Under the pieces are notes generated by a model. It made no database searches, was not told where the DNA came from, and was given only the letters and a program-made list of their open reading frames with translations. Positions 44,464 through 54,167 of a stretch of 64,000 nucleotides of DNA are shown here, one piece after another; within the stretch, counting starts at the first letter, position 1, and each line of letters starts with the position of its first letter. The DNA comes from Paenarthrobacter ureafaciens (GTDB lineage Bacteria; Actinomycetota; Actinomycetes; Actinomycetales; Micrococcaceae): NCBI RefSeq assembly GCF_004028095.1, contig NZ_SBHM01000010.1, forward strand, positions 57,052-121,051. Reading direction: 5' to 3'. Position numbers and translations under genes: made by a program.

Positions 44464-45342
44464 ATGGCAAAGTTCGAACCCATCAAGGGCGGCTACGTCT
44501 ACCTCACCGTCGAAGACATCGAATACCGGGTCTACTACGAAGAAGCAGGCAACGGCATCCCGCTCATCGTTGGCCACACCGCCGGTTCAGACGGACGCCA
44601 GTACCGCCACCTCCTCAACGACGAAGAAGTCACCTCGCGCTACCGGGTTATCGCCTTCGACCTGCCCTTCCACGGTAAATCCCTGCCCCCGCACGGCGAC
44701 AAGTGGTGGACCCGTGAATACAACATGACCAAGTCCCGGATGATGGCTTTCCCCAACGCCCTCTCCGAAGCCCTCGAACTGGACCGCCCCGTCTACATGG
44801 GCAGCTCCATGGGCGGCCACCTCGCCATCGACCTGGCCTCCAACTTCAACGACCGCTACCGCGCCACAATCTCCGTCGAAGGCGCCCTGCGCTCCGCGGC
44901 AGAGTACGTCGAAGTCGGCATGGACGGCATCCGCCGCGAATTCGACAACCCCAACGTCTCCCGCACCTCCACCGGCGCGGCCATGATGCTGAATATCTCC
45001 CCGTACTCCCCGGAAGAGAACGTCCGGGAAATCCAGTGGGAATACCAGTGCGGTGGGCCCGGGGTATTCGCCGGGGACCTCTTTTACTACTACTACGACC
45101 ACAACGTCTCACCCGAAGAAGCTGCGGCCATCGACACGAACAAATGCATGCTGTACTTCCTCACCGGTGAATACGACCCCAACACCTCCCCGGCTGACAC
45201 CAAGGAAGCCGCGAACCTGGTCAAGGGATCCAAGTTCTGGGAGATGCCCAAACTCGGCCACTTCCCGGTCACGGAAAACTACACGGAATTCCGCAAATTC
45301 CTCCTTCCCATCCTGAAGGAAATCGAAAGCAAGTCCACCTAG
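44464..45342 (+). CDS. Alpha/beta hydrolase, serine type
   Basis: A 292-residue alpha/beta hydrolase. Nucleophile elbow Gly-Ser-S115-Met-Gly-Gly, oxyanion His-Thr-Ala-Gly (38-41), acid in Gly-Glu-Tyr-Asp-Pro, and catalytic His in Leu-Gly-His-Phe-Pro. It is probably an esterase, lactonase or C-C bond hydrolase acting in the same pathway as the CMD and dehydrogenase genes before it. Start follows GGAGCG, 4 nt after the previous stop. A strong hairpin follows. Confidence 0.88.
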   Translation: MAKFEPIKGGYVYLTVEDIEYRVYYEEAGNGIPLIVGHTAGSDGRQYRHLLNDEEVTSRYRVIAFDLPFHGKSLPPHGDKWWTREYNMTKSRMMAFPNALSEALELDRPVYMGSSMGGHLAIDLASNFNDRYRATISVEGALRSAAEYVEVGMDGIRREFDNPNVSRTSTGAAMMLNISPYSPEENVREIQWEYQCGGPGVFAGDLFYYYYDHNVSPEEAAAIDTNKCMLYFLTGEYDPNTSPADTKEAANLVKGSKFWEMPKLGHFPVTENYTEFRKFLLPILKEIESKST

Positions 45343-45353
45343 GACACGCTAAG

Positions 45354-45380
45354 GGCGGGCCGGAAACGAACCGGCCCGCC
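45354..45380 (+). terminator. Hairpin after the alpha/beta hydrolase gene
   Basis: A perfect 10-bp GC stem (GGCGGGCCGG / CCGGCCCGCC) with loop AAACGAA, 12 nt after the stop, without a T run. It likely attenuates transcription before the transporter gene. Confidence 0.65.
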
Positions 45381-45502
45381 GCTCCGACCGTGGAACCCGG
45401 TCACCCACGAAGGGCGCAGTTGCGCGAGGTCCTTAGGCAGCCACGCCCAAAAACAAATGTAATCCCCGTCACATTCCTTTGTACCACCAATGGAGGTGGA
45501 TC

Positions 45503-46885
45503 ATGTCCCCAACCCACATCAATGCCACTTGGCGGCCGGCCCCTGTCACCAACCGGCAAATCAAGTTCGCGACCGTCCTCGCATTCCTCGCATGGGCCTT
45601 CGCCGTCTACGACTTCATCCTCTTCGGCACACTGCTCCCGGAACTCGGTAAAGACCTCGGCCTCAACGAAGCGGAACAGGCCACCATGGTGACCTGGATG
45701 TCCGTCGGAGCCGTGGCACTGGGCCTGCTGGCCGGACCCGTCGTCGATAAATTCGGCCGTAAGGCCGGTCTCGCCTTCACCACCGCCGGCGCTGGCATCG
45801 CCTCGCTGCTGACCGCGCTGGGCGGCGTCGTGCCGGTCGGCATCCTGGTCGCCATCCGTTCGCTGAGCGGGCTGGGCTTGTCAGAGCAGGGCGTCAACGG
45901 CGCCTACCTCAGCGAACTGTATGGCGCCTCCGAGGACCCTCGCATCAAAAAACGCCAAGGCTTCATCTACTCCCTCGTTCAAGGCGGTTGGCCCATCGGT
46001 GCCATCCTCGCCGCCGCGCTGACCGCGGTGCTGCTGCCCGTGATCGGCTGGGCAGGATGCTTCGTCTTCGCCGCCGTACCGTCGTTGATCGTCGCAGCGC
46101 TGGCCCGGAAGCTCCGCGAATCACCCCAGTTCGAATCCATCCAGAAAATCCGCCAACTCCAGAAAGATGGCCACCATAGCGACGCCGAAACCCTCTCGGC
46201 CAACCTGGGCATCGAGGAACACGAAACCCGCAGCACCCTCGCCGACGTATTCCGTGGCCGCAGTTTACGCACCACCCTGTCGCTGGCTCTCGGGCACATC
46301 CTCAACTATTTCCCCGTCCAGGTCTTCAGCGTCCTGGGAACCACCGTGCTCGTCAGCGTCCACAACGTCTCATTCACCAACTCCCTGGTCATCCTCCTGC
46401 TGTCCAACCTGATCGCGTACCTCGGCTACCTGACCCACGGCTTCCTCGGAGACAAATTCGGCCGCCGCAACGTCATCGCGTTCGGCTGGATCACCGGTGG
46501 CATTGTATTCACGGCCATGATCTTCGGTCCCAGCGACTTCTGGACCGTGGTCCTGCTCTACAGCCTGGGCACGTTCTTCCTTATCGGCCCGTACTCCTGC
46601 GTCCTGTTCTTCGTCGGCGAAAGCTACGACACCCGCATCCGCGGCAGGGGAGCCACCTTCGTTGCCGCCGTCGGCCCAATCGGCGCGATCATCTCCAGCG
46701 CACTGGCCGCGACCCTGTTGTCCAATGGAGGCAACTGGGCTCTGGCAGCGTTTCTCTTTGGCGCTATCCCGTGCGTGCTCTCCGGGATAGCCGTGCTCTT
46801 CTCCCGTAAACACCAGCACGTACCCGACCCTGTACACGTCCCAGCCCCCACGGAGGAGGCCGCGGCTGGTGAGGCGTCCCGCTAA
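45503..46885 (+). CDS. MFS transporter (metabolite:proton symporter type)
   Basis: Start ATG 45503 follows GGAGGTGG. A 460-residue, 12-helix MFS permease with the loop motif Asp-Lys-Phe-Gly-Arg-Lys after helix 2 and its repeat Gly-Asp-Lys-Phe-Gly-Arg-Arg after helix 8. The central cytoplasmic loop (about 205-250) is charged. It resembles the sugar/aromatic-acid symporter group. By context it imports the substrate of the preceding operon. Confidence 0.88.
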   Translation: MSPTHINATWRPAPVTNRQIKFATVLAFLAWAFAVYDFILFGTLLPELGKDLGLNEAEQATMVTWMSVGAVALGLLAGPVVDKFGRKAGLAFTTAGAGIASLLTALGGVVPVGILVAIRSLSGLGLSEQGVNGAYLSELYGASEDPRIKKRQGFIYSLVQGGWPIGAILAAALTAVLLPVIGWAGCFVFAAVPSLIVAALARKLRESPQFESIQKIRQLQKDGHHSDAETLSANLGIEEHETRSTLADVFRGRSLRTTLSLALGHILNYFPVQVFSVLGTTVLVSVHNVSFTNSLVILLLSNLIAYLGYLTHGFLGDKFGRRNVIAFGWITGGIVFTAMIFGPSDFWTVVLLYSLGTFFLIGPYSCVLFFVGESYDTRIRGRGATFVAAVGPIGAIISSALAATLLSNGGNWALAAFLFGAIPCVLSGIAVLFSRKHQHVPDPVHVPAPTEEAAAGEASR

Positions 46886-46929
46886 CCACACCAACCTCGG
46901 ATAGGGCCGTGCCCAAGAGCAGGTTCTAG

Positions 46930-46972
46930 CGGTCGTTGCAACACCCCGAACTTTTGGGAGTTGCAACGACCG
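46930..46972. repeat. Palindrome at the head of the IS30 remnant
   Basis: Perfect 13-bp arms CGGTCGTTGCAAC / GTTGCAACGACCG with a 17-nt loop. The left arm plus following bases (GGTCGTTGCAACACC) is 13/15 identical to an arm of the palindrome at 54247-54293. It may be the IS end or two abutted ends. Confidence 0.6.
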
Positions 46973-48217
46973 TGTCGTCTTTAACGGAGGAATCTGCCGG
47001 GCGGAGGAAATACACGCCGGAGCAGAAGGCTAAGTTCTTCCTCGCGTTGGACCGCTGTGGGAGCGTGAGCGTGGCCGCCGCGGAGCTCGGCTTGAATCTG
47101 ATGACGTGCTTTCAGTGGGTCCTCCGGAATCGTAAGGTTGGGCCCAGCGGAAATACGCATCCGCCCAGAAGGCGGAGATCTTCAGAGTCTTCGACCGGGT
47201 CAAGAGCACGAGGCAGGCTGCAAGAGAACTCGGACTTAACCCTGATACATGCGCCGGGTGGGTTCGTAAAGCCGGGCTAAAAAGCCGGGGGAAGCCGGGC
47301 GCGGGCACTCATCCTGGTATCGGCCCTGGAGAAGGCTATCGACCCGCCATACCTCAACGTCCAGGAGCGGGAGCTGATCCGGGACCTGCAAGCAGCCGGG
47401 TCCTTCATCAGGGCGATCGCCGTACCCTGGCACGACCGGCTTCTACGGTCAGCCGGGAACTTGCCTGCAATACCGATCCCCGGGGGGCTACCTGCCCCGC
47501 GGAGCGCACCGGAAAGCCGCTGCCCGGCGGGCCGGGCCCAAAACGGCCAACTCGCCGTCGAGTCGGACCTGCGTGACTATGTGAAGGACAAACTGCTCCT
47601 GCGCTGGTCTCCGGAACAGATCAGCCACAAGTTGATCGAAAAGTTCCCAGACAACCCGGAGATGCCTGTGAGCCCGGAGACGATCTATCAAGCCCTCTAC
47701 ATCCAAGCCAGAGGCGGACTCAAACGCGAGGTCCAAGCAGCACTCTGTGCCGGCCGAACGCGTCGCAAACCCAACACGATAGGCGAACAACGCACGCCCA
47801 GGTTCATCGACCCCATCGCCGGCGCGCACAACCAATCGGCGATCGCGGCCCTGGTCGAACGCCACAACCCGCTATGTGATGCTCGTGCACCTCCCGGACG
47901 ACCACACCGCGGAAACAGTCCGCGACGGCCTCATCACAACCATGGCCACAGACATGCAGGTCTACTTCTGTGACCCGACCAGTCCTTGGCAACGCGGCTC
48001 CAACGAGAACACCAACGGGCTGCTGCGCCAGTACTTCCCCAAGGGCACCGACCTGTCCCTCTACGGACCCGAAGACCTCGAGCACGTCGCCCGGGAACTC
48101 AAAGGGCGCCGCCCACGCAAAACAATGACCCCTAGAAACCGCCAAGGGTACGGCCCTATCTGGGTCCAGCACTGGCGACCGGATAGTCGCACTACTTTAA
48201 GCTTGCGATGTCAGTAG
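46936..48217 (+). pseudogene. Degraded IS30-family transposase
   Basis: Pieces of one transposase lie in different frames. An N-terminal HTH (Arg-Arg-Lys-Tyr-Thr-Pro-Glu-Gln-Lys) is in the first frame. A second HTH (Arg-Gln-Ala-Ala-Arg-Glu-Leu-Gly-Leu-Asn-Pro) is in the next. An IS30 core follows (47521 on: Trp-Ser-Pro-Glu-Gln-Ile-Ser; Ser-Pro-Glu-Thr-Ile-Tyr-Gln-Ala-Leu-Tyr). After another one-base shift near 47868 comes the C-terminal part ([13 protein letters not shown]). The segment that should carry the second catalytic Asp is deleted near 47942. It cannot be active. Confidence 0.85.
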
Positions 48218-48483
48218 CGCGGCGTCGATGGCCCCCGAGCTGGCGGTACAGCGCCTATGAAACCCGATCCTCGAACTCATCAGAATTCGTATATAGGCGT
48301 CGACGGAACGGCATTCGCCCGCGTCCGCCGAAGTGTGGGGGAAATCGCGGGCCCGGATCAGTTTTTCCGAGACTCCTTCACTTGATTTTCGGCCTTCGCA
48401 ACAGATCGACGCCGTGACATCTGGCAGACCAAACGAGGTGGATGCTGTGCCGTGCGACGCGGCAGCCAGCCCTCCGGGGGCGT

Positions 48484-48885
48484 TCAGGGGCGCAATGCCG
48501 CTGAGCCTGGTCGGAGAGTTCCGTGCGTGGTGCCCATTTCGTCGCCCACCCTCAGAGGTTTGCTGCTGAAGATACCTTCGTGTGCCAATACGGGGCGATT
48601 GTCTCCAGCAAGTTCCGTGTAGCGCTCTTCAAGTTTTTCCCTTTTCTCGATGCTTCGTTGCCACGCTCGGACCGTCTCCGGGTCACCGCCGTTTACCTGT
48701 TGCCAGCTGCGGGGGCGGTCTTCTTTTGATGGCCCAGGATCGACGCGTCCGCTCAGGCCAATGCGCGGCGGTTTCCTTTTGGCGGCAGAAGAACAGACGG
48801 GACAAACGGGGTCGTCGGCAAACATCGACGAGAGACTTGCTTCGAAAACGTGCCCCTCGACGCAACGGAAATCGTAGAGAATCAC
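48484..48885 (-). CDS. FmdB-type zinc-ribbon protein
   Basis: GTG 48885 overlaps the upstream stop (GTGA), so I prefer it to ATG 48909. The 133-residue protein opens with the FmdB zinc ribbon (Tyr-Asp-Phe-Arg-Cys-x5-Phe-Glu ... Asp-Pro-Val-Cys-Pro-Val-Cys), although the first half has one Cys plus His instead of a Cys-x2-Cys pair. A charged helix ([10 protein letters not shown]) and a disordered end follow. FmdB proteins often accompany amidase/hydrolase genes as regulators or zinc-binding partners. Here it is coupled to a lactonase-like hydrolase. Confidence 0.75.
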   Translation of the reverse strand: MILYDFRCVEGHVFEASLSSMFADDPVCPVCSSAAKRKPPRIGLSGRVDPGPSKEDRPRSWQQVNGGDPETVRAWQRSIEKREKLEERYTELAGDNRPVLAHEGIFSSKPLRVGDEMGTTHGTLRPGSAALRP

Positions 48886-49703
48886 TGGTAGTGCCCCTGA
48901 TGCGCCCATCGAATCTGGCTCGTTTGCTCGGACTCGTGCCCGAAAATCATCTCGGCGTTCGTCCGCTCTTGGATTCGCCGGAGCTTCTCAACCGACTCAA
49001 GCCAGAGGAGGTTATTCCAGACGACAGCGGCACCTACAGCCGGTGGGCCGAATGAGTCGCGCAAGTAGACTGCGTCCGAGGTAAAGATCTTGGTTCCGTC
49101 CTCCGGGAGGTCGACCTGAAGTGACATTGTTCCCCACGTGTGCCCAGGGGTGTCTATGACGGAAACGCCAGGGACGATTTCGGTATCGCCCTCGATGGCA
49201 TCGATCGTCAGGCCTTCGAAGTCTGCCTTCAGATGCCCACCCAAGTGCGAGCCCATTATTCCCTGCACCCCCTCCAATTCCTTACGGTTGGCGACGATTT
49301 TGGTTCTGCCGTTGTCGAACAGACGCGCGTTACCCGCGTGGTCAAGGTGGAGGTGGGAAAGAACGAGTAGGTCGATGTCTGCAGGTTCCAGACCCACTTG
49401 GGCAAGCGAGGCGTCCAAGAACCCGGATGCACTCGAAGACTCAGTCTTAACCGGGAAGTAGTTGTCCATTCCGCTCTCTTGCCAGCGCGAACTCCAATCC
49501 CGGGGGACTCCGGTGTCCCACAGAATCCGACCCTCAGGGTGCTCAATCAGGACCGCATGAGTTGGGATGTCGCCCCACTCCCGTTGACGTTCCCTATTAT
49601 TTCGGTCCGCGATGATCCGTCCCGGTTTCAGTAGGAGCCAAGCCATGTCGGCTTCCATAACCCCGGTTTCAAGAACGTGGACCTTCAGGTGATCCCTTGT
49701 CAT
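48882..49703 (-). CDS. Metallo-beta-lactamase-fold lactonase-like hydrolase
   Basis: A 273-residue MBL-fold protein similar to N-acyl-homoserine-lactone lactonases (AiiA/AttM group). The dinuclear zinc motif H117-L-H119-L-D121-H122 is present, with later His in Asp-Thr-Pro-Gly-His-Thr and a bridging Asp in Thr-Ser-Asp-Ala-Val. It may hydrolyse a lactone intermediate of the catabolic cluster rather than a quorum signal. A FadR-type box (49752-49762) lies 49 bp before its start, shared with the divergent binding-protein gene. Confidence 0.85.
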   Translation of the reverse strand: MTRDHLKVHVLETGVMEADMAWLLLKPGRIIADRNNRERQREWGDIPTHAVLIEHPEGRILWDTGVPRDWSSRWQESGMDNYFPVKTESSSASGFLDASLAQVGLEPADIDLLVLSHLHLDHAGNARLFDNGRTKIVANRKELEGVQGIMGSHLGGHLKADFEGLTIDAIEGDTEIVPGVSVIDTPGHTWGTMSLQVDLPEDGTKIFTSDAVYLRDSFGPPAVGAAVVWNNLLWLESVEKLRRIQERTNAEMIFGHESEQTSQIRWAHQGHYQ

Positions 49704-49751
49704 GCCAATCCGTTCCGTAGCGTCTGAGGCGTATAGCGATTGATCGACATA

Positions 49752-49762
49752 ATGTCAGACGA
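49752..49762. promoter_or_regulatory. Candidate GntR/FCD operator near lactonase-like gene
   Basis: ATGTCAGACGA fits the FadR-type consensus TNGTNNNACNA at all but the first fixed position. It resembles the site at 58827-58837 (both read ATGTCRGACRA). Confidence 0.45.
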
Positions 49763-49850
49763 TCGGCCAATCCTCAAGAAGGTGGGACCGCAATAATGCT
49801 CTTGCGCGTGACTGGACTCACACCTATACTCAAATCACCGCTCGTTATGA

Positions 49851-49861
49851 TTGTCATACAT
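49851..49861. promoter_or_regulatory. Candidate GntR/FCD operator before the binding-protein gene
   Basis: TTGTCATACAT differs only at the last base from the perfect FadR-type box TTGTCATACAA found before the transporter ATPase gene at 58734. It lies 83 bp before the binding-protein start. Confidence 0.55.
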
Positions 49862-49943
49862 TCTTTCTTCATACAAACGAGTTTCGCGTATTCGTCGCCG
49901 GCTGACGTGTAGTGACTGTCAGTCAACCTATAAGGAGTTCAGA

Positions 49944-51197
49944 ATGGTCAAGGAAGACCACGATTGTGTTTCTCCCCCCTCCGGGGGGAAGAAACTGGCC
50001 ATGCGTGCGGGATGGGCCTTTGCCCTCGCATCGGTCTTGGCGCTCACTGCCTGTGGCGGCGGCAGCGACTTCGGTCCTGCGGCTGGACCCGGGGCGGCGA
50101 CGTCTTCCGAGTCAGTGCTGTCATCTCTCCCGGCTGATGCACAGACCGCCTATGAGAACGCTGACGCGTTAATCGGAACGACGCCGTACGGCGAGGGGTG
50201 GCAACCCAAGGGGCCGGCACCATGGACTATTGGCTATACGAGTCCGTACGCAGGAAATTCCTGGCAGACAACGGCTATGGATCACCTGATGAACGATGTG
50301 GTTCCGCGGTACCAGAAGGCTGGCTTGATCAAAGAGGTGATCGTTGCCCAGTCGGGTGGCGACGACACGGTGCAGAACCAGCAGATCCGACAACTCGTTG
50401 ACCAGGGCGCAGACATTTTGATCGCCTGCTGCTCAGCAAAAACAGCTCTAAACCAGTCAATTGAGTACGCCCATGAAAAAGGTGTGCCTTTTGTTGCATG
50501 GAGTGGGCACGTGGATTCGCCATACGCCGTCAGCGCAGTAACGAACTATCGTCAGGCTGGAAGCGTCTTTGCCAAGTCAGTCTTCGACAAGATCGGTGGC
50601 AAAGGCAACGTTCTGGATGTCCAAGGCGTTCCGGGAGCCACCAATGCCATCGATTTCGAGGCCGGGGTTCAGGATGCGCTGAAGGAATACCCCGACATCA
50701 AACTTGTGGGGTCTGTCAACGGTATGTGGTCTGCGCCTGTGACTAAGACTGAGGTGCAGAAGTTCCTCGCAACCCACCCGGGCCAACTGGATGGTATTGT
50801 CGCGCAACCTGCTTCGGCTACGGGCGCTCTGCAGGCGCTTCAGCAGTCTGGTCGACCTGTTGTGCCGATCAATATCGGTGGAGAAACGGGCGCTGCGTGC
50901 TATTGGGTGAATCATCCTGAATTCGCCGACACTGGCTACAACATCTGGCCGCCAAAGGGTGAGATGGAACTGGGCATCGAGACTGCGGTACGCATCCTTC
51001 AGCAGCAGGGGCCGAAGATTCAGTCCATCGTCCTCAGCGTATCGCCCATTAGTTACGAGGACGCCAAAGCGGCCCTTGGGCCGAATTGTGACCCCAATGC
51101 CGATGGCTGGCTGGAGCCCAAGGACGGCTGGCTGACAGGTACCAAGCTTGATGCCTTCTTCGAGAAGCCCAGTGATCCGTTCGCCTGGAAGCCGTAA
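49944..51197 (+). CDS. ABC importer substrate-binding lipoprotein
   Basis: Start ATG 49944 follows AAGGAG. A 417-residue lipoprotein: signal peptide with lipobox Leu-Thr-Ala-C37, then a type I periplasmic-binding fold of the sugar-binding 4 (RbsB-like) group with Ile-Gly-Tyr-Thr-Ser-Pro-Tyr, a hinge and a C-terminal Trp-rich end. It would capture substrate outside the membrane for the permease/ATPase set at 55027-58636, which is the only RbsAC-type set here. It is oriented toward the catabolic genes. Confidence 0.9.
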   Translation: MVKEDHDCVSPPSGGKKLAMRAGWAFALASVLALTACGGGSDFGPAAGPGAATSSESVLSSLPADAQTAYENADALIGTTPYGEGWQPKGPAPWTIGYTSPYAGNSWQTTAMDHLMNDVVPRYQKAGLIKEVIVAQSGGDDTVQNQQIRQLVDQGADILIACCSAKTALNQSIEYAHEKGVPFVAWSGHVDSPYAVSAVTNYRQAGSVFAKSVFDKIGGKGNVLDVQGVPGATNAIDFEAGVQDALKEYPDIKLVGSVNGMWSAPVTKTEVQKFLATHPGQLDGIVAQPASATGALQALQQSGRPVVPINIGGETGAACYWVNHPEFADTGYNIWPPKGEMELGIETAVRILQQQGPKIQSIVLSVSPISYEDAKAALGPNCDPNADGWLEPKDGWLTGTKLDAFFEKPSDPFAWKP

Positions 51198-51269
51198 TAG
51201 GCGGGCCGCCCGCTCTCGAAATAGATGATCACCGGAAGCGGTCGGTAAACAGAAGATCAACCCACGAAG

Positions 51270-51288
51270 CTGTCAGATGCACTGACAG
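51270..51288. promoter_or_regulatory. Short dyad between binding-protein and FAD dehydrogenase genes
   Basis: CTGTCAG / CTGACAG arms separated by 5 nt, 33 bp before the next start. It could be an operator half-pair or a weak mRNA hairpin in the leader. Confidence 0.35.
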
Positions 51289-51320
51289 ACATCAAAGATG
51301 ATGGATGGAGAACACAAGAA

Positions 51321-52880
51321 ATGTCTGAGTACGATCTGGTCGTAATTGGTAGCGGTTTTGCTGGGGCCTCTGCCGCCCTGAGCTACTGCGAGAAAGCAGC
51401 CGACGAAGGTCGGTCCGGCCGGGTAGCAGTGGTCGAAGTTGGAGCAGAAGACGAACGTTCCGGAGGGTCACGCTGGACCATGGCCTGGCTTCGCGTCTAC
51501 GAAGACGGCAGGCTCGACGAGTCCTGGAAGGACCGAGTTCAGGAAACGTCCAAGGGACTTGCTGACTTGGAATACTGCCTGGCACTGGAGCGTGAAGTCC
51601 CCGGGACCATCAAGTACCTGGAAGCCCATGGGGTGGAGCTCTACCAGCACTGGGAAAACGATGTCGCTCTTGAATACGAAACCGACAAGAGCATCAAATG
51701 GCCGGTCGGAGGTGGTCTTCAAATCGTCAACAACCTCCTCGCGCATTTCAGGAAGTTTGATAATTCCGAGATCCTCTACGAAACCGAAGCCGTAAAGCTG
51801 AGCATTTCGGACGAAGGCCGTGTCAACGGCGTGGTAGTCCGCGGTAAGGACGGGCTCCTTCGAACGCTCAGCTCCAAGGCCGTCGTCATTGCATCGGGCG
51901 GTTTCGAAGGTAACCCGGAAATGTTGACGCAGTACCTCGGCAATAACGCCGTCGACATAAAGCCAATCGTTCCAGGGCTGCACCGCAACAAGGGCGCCGG
52001 TATCCGCATGGCCATGGACATCGGGGCCGACACCGCCGGACAGTTCGACATGTTCCACTCCGAGGTCGTCGACTCTCGGACCAGCCGCCCTGACTCTGTA
52101 ATTTGGGGCCACAACTACGGAATCTGTGTCAACGAACAGGGAAAGCGGTTCTTCGACGAGGGCGAAGACTACCTCTTTGCCCACTTCGAATTGCTGGCAT
52201 ACGAAGTCTGGAAAAACCAGAACCAGAAAGCCTACTTCATCACCGATAAGCCAGTCATGGAACGCATGCGCCCGGGCTGGGTCTATGAGACCACCGATTT
52301 GGAGCCGGAGGAGGGCGCGACGCTGGCTGAACTGGCAACCAAGCTGGGTCTCAGCCCGGAAGCACTCGAAGCCACCGTTCAGGAATTCAACGCGGCCACG
52401 GTCGGCGGACCATTCCAGCCTGAAATCCTTGACGGGTTGAGCACCGAAGGTCTCGTCCCACCAAAGTCCAACTGGGCGAATCGGATCGAATCCGGGCCAT
52501 ACTACGGATATCCGCTTGAGGCGAGGATCACCTTTACCTTTGGTGGGCTCAAAACAGACACCCAGGCGCGGGTCATCTCCGGCGGTGGAGTGCCGATTCC
52601 AGGCCTCTACGCAGCGGGCGAAATCACGGGATTGTTCTACCACGAGTACCCGCCGGCGACGTCGTCAATTCGTTCCATGACCTTTGGCCGAGTCGCAGGA
52701 GCTAACGCTGTGGGCTACCTGAACGAGCTGGAATCAGGCGACGCCTCAGTTTCGGCGCCGGCGACTCCACCCGCCAGCCGTGCTGCTGAGGCGACAGCCA
52801 GCCAAGGCTCGGCCATCCCCGCAGTCCCGGAGTCCGAAGCTGCGTCGAAGGCTGCTGAGGCAGCTGGCAGCAGGCGGTAG
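51321..52880 (+). CDS. FAD-dependent dehydrogenase (TcuA/fumarate-reductase flavoprotein type)
   Basis: A 519-residue flavoprotein of the FAD_binding_2 family. The dinucleotide motif is Val-Ile-Gly-Ser-Gly-Phe-Ala-Gly (8-15). The mid-protein Gly-Gly-Phe-Glu-Gly-Asn-Pro-Glu-Met and the C-terminal Tyr-Ala-Ala-Gly-Glu-Ile-Thr-Gly-Leu-Phe-Tyr-His-Glu-Tyr FAD block match tricarballylate dehydrogenase TcuA and 3-ketosteroid dehydrogenase relatives. It probably desaturates a carboxylated or keto substrate. The last ~45 residues are an Ala/Ser-rich tail that homologues would not need. Confidence 0.88.
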   Translation: MSEYDLVVIGSGFAGASAALSYCEKAADEGRSGRVAVVEVGAEDERSGGSRWTMAWLRVYEDGRLDESWKDRVQETSKGLADLEYCLALEREVPGTIKYLEAHGVELYQHWENDVALEYETDKSIKWPVGGGLQIVNNLLAHFRKFDNSEILYETEAVKLSISDEGRVNGVVVRGKDGLLRTLSSKAVVIASGGFEGNPEMLTQYLGNNAVDIKPIVPGLHRNKGAGIRMAMDIGADTAGQFDMFHSEVVDSRTSRPDSVIWGHNYGICVNEQGKRFFDEGEDYLFAHFELLAYEVWKNQNQKAYFITDKPVMERMRPGWVYETTDLEPEEGATLAELATKLGLSPEALEATVQEFNAATVGGPFQPEILDGLSTEGLVPPKSNWANRIESGPYYGYPLEARITFTFGGLKTDTQARVISGGGVPIPGLYAAGEITGLFYHEYPPATSSIRSMTFGRVAGANAVGYLNELESGDASVSAPATPPASRAAEATASQGSAIPAVPESEAASKAAEAAGSRR

Positions 52881-52957
52881 CTGGAGCAGGTGAGAGGCTC
52901 ACCGCGGAGGTTACCTCGCCAAGTCCCATACGGAGCAAAAACTAGATAACAGGAGCT

Positions 52958-52983
52958 GGCACGCCTCGGGAACGGGGCGTGCC
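52958..52983 (+). terminator. Hairpin before the iron alcohol dehydrogenase gene
   Basis: Arms GGCACGCC / GGCGTGCC with a 10-nt loop, 77 bp after the FAD dehydrogenase stop and 20 bp before the next start. There is no T tail. It may be a partial terminator or a leader structure. Confidence 0.45.
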
Positions 52984-53003
52984 ATTCCCTATTGGAGGAA
53001 AGT

Positions 53004-54167
53004 ATGAGTCAACCACGTGTCTTCGACATGCCGCGTATCGAACGAGTCATTGAGGGCGGTGGTGCTATCCAACAAATTCCCGCCGAACTGGAGCGGCGGG
53101 GACTCAACCGTGCTCTTCTCGTAGCAGGCAAGTCCATCAGCGCCACGCGACAATTCGGTGATCTCGTCAGTGTGCTGGGAGCCAGGGCCGTCGCGGTGTA
53201 CGGCAGGGTCGAGGCCCATAACCCAGTCAAGCGACTAGCTGAGCTAGTGGAGATCGCTCAGAACGCACGTGCCGACGTCGTGATAGGTGTCGGCGGAGGC
53301 TCCGCTGTTGACGCGGCGAAGCTCACGGCATTGGGAGTGGGGGAGGGTATTCAATCGGCGCAGGACTTCCTGGGCTACAGCATTTCCCATGGGTTGCCGG
53401 AGCTGCAAGGTACCCCGCTTCCTGTCCTGGCCGTGCCGACAACCTTATCGGCGGCAGAGTGGAATGGGGTTGCCGCCTTTGTTGACGACACGACAAACAC
53501 CAAGGAACTGACCAGGTACCTCGCCCTTACGCCCAGAATTGTGGTGCTCGATCCGGAGCTGTGTGCCTTAACTCCCAGGAAGTTGTGGATCACAACCGGT
53601 GTCAGGGCGATCGATCATGCAGTAGAAATCGCCTATGCAACGAATGCGCACCCTTTCACCACGGCGCTGTGCACTGCGGCTCTCCGCACCCTGGCCGAGG
53701 ATCTTCCCCTGACGGCGTCTGACCCTCATGACTACGAAGCGGCTCTGCGCTGCCAGCAGGCGGCCTGGATGTCACTGGTCGGAGTGCACAACGTACCAGT
53801 GGGGTTATCCCATGCCATCGGCCACCAGTTGGGTGCGGCCGGCGTTCCCCACGGCGTAACGTCCTGCATCACGCTGCCGCACGTTATGCGGTTCTACGCT
53901 CAAGCGACCGCAAGCCAACAGGCCATTATGGCCACCGTGCTGGCAGCGGCAAGAGGAACAACGAACGCCATGTCGGCTCCTGAGGAGCTGGAGCTGCTCT
54001 TCGAAAAGCTGGGAGTACCGCGGCAAATCCGTGAATTCGGCCTGAGCCCGGAGGCGTTGGAGAACGTTGTTCGCGCGACGATGGGCGAGGCGGAAGCCGT
54101 CATTCGTCAAGCACCGCGACCGGTATCAGCCGATGATGTAAGGGAGCTCTTACAGAAAGCCTACTAG
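53004..54167 (+). CDS. Iron-containing alcohol dehydrogenase / maleylacetate-reductase-like
   Basis: ATG 53004 follows GGAGG. A 387-residue group III (iron-dependent) dehydrogenase. It has Gly-Val-Gly-Gly-Gly-Ser (95-100) for NAD(P), Pro-Thr-Thr-Leu-Ser-Ala-Ala-Glu-Trp (a pattern like maleylacetate reductases) and metal ligands D204/H205 region, H270, H274 and H283 (His-x3-His ... Pro-His-Gly). It reduces maleylacetate-type or keto intermediates, or oxidises an alcohol. It may share a transcript with the preceding flavoprotein. Confidence 0.85.
   Translation: MSQPRVFDMPRIERVIEGGGAIQQIPAELERRGLNRALLVAGKSISATRQFGDLVSVLGARAVAVYGRVEAHNPVKRLAELVEIAQNARADVVIGVGGGSAVDAAKLTALGVGEGIQSAQDFLGYSISHGLPELQGTPLPVLAVPTTLSAAEWNGVAAFVDDTTNTKELTRYLALTPRIVVLDPELCALTPRKLWITTGVRAIDHAVEIAYATNAHPFTTALCTAALRTLAEDLPLTASDPHDYEAALRCQQAAWMSLVGVHNVPVGLSHAIGHQLGAAGVPHGVTSCITLPHVMRFYAQATASQQAIMATVLAAARGTTNAMSAPEELELLFEKLGVPRQIREFGLSPEALENVVRATMGEAEAVIRQAPRPVSADDVRELLQKAY

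Noticed and set aside
51468..52643. 391-codon minus-strand ORF opposite the FAD dehydrogenase
   Set aside because: Shadow of a strong plus-strand gene; Arg/Val-rich composition, no ribosome site, no domain.
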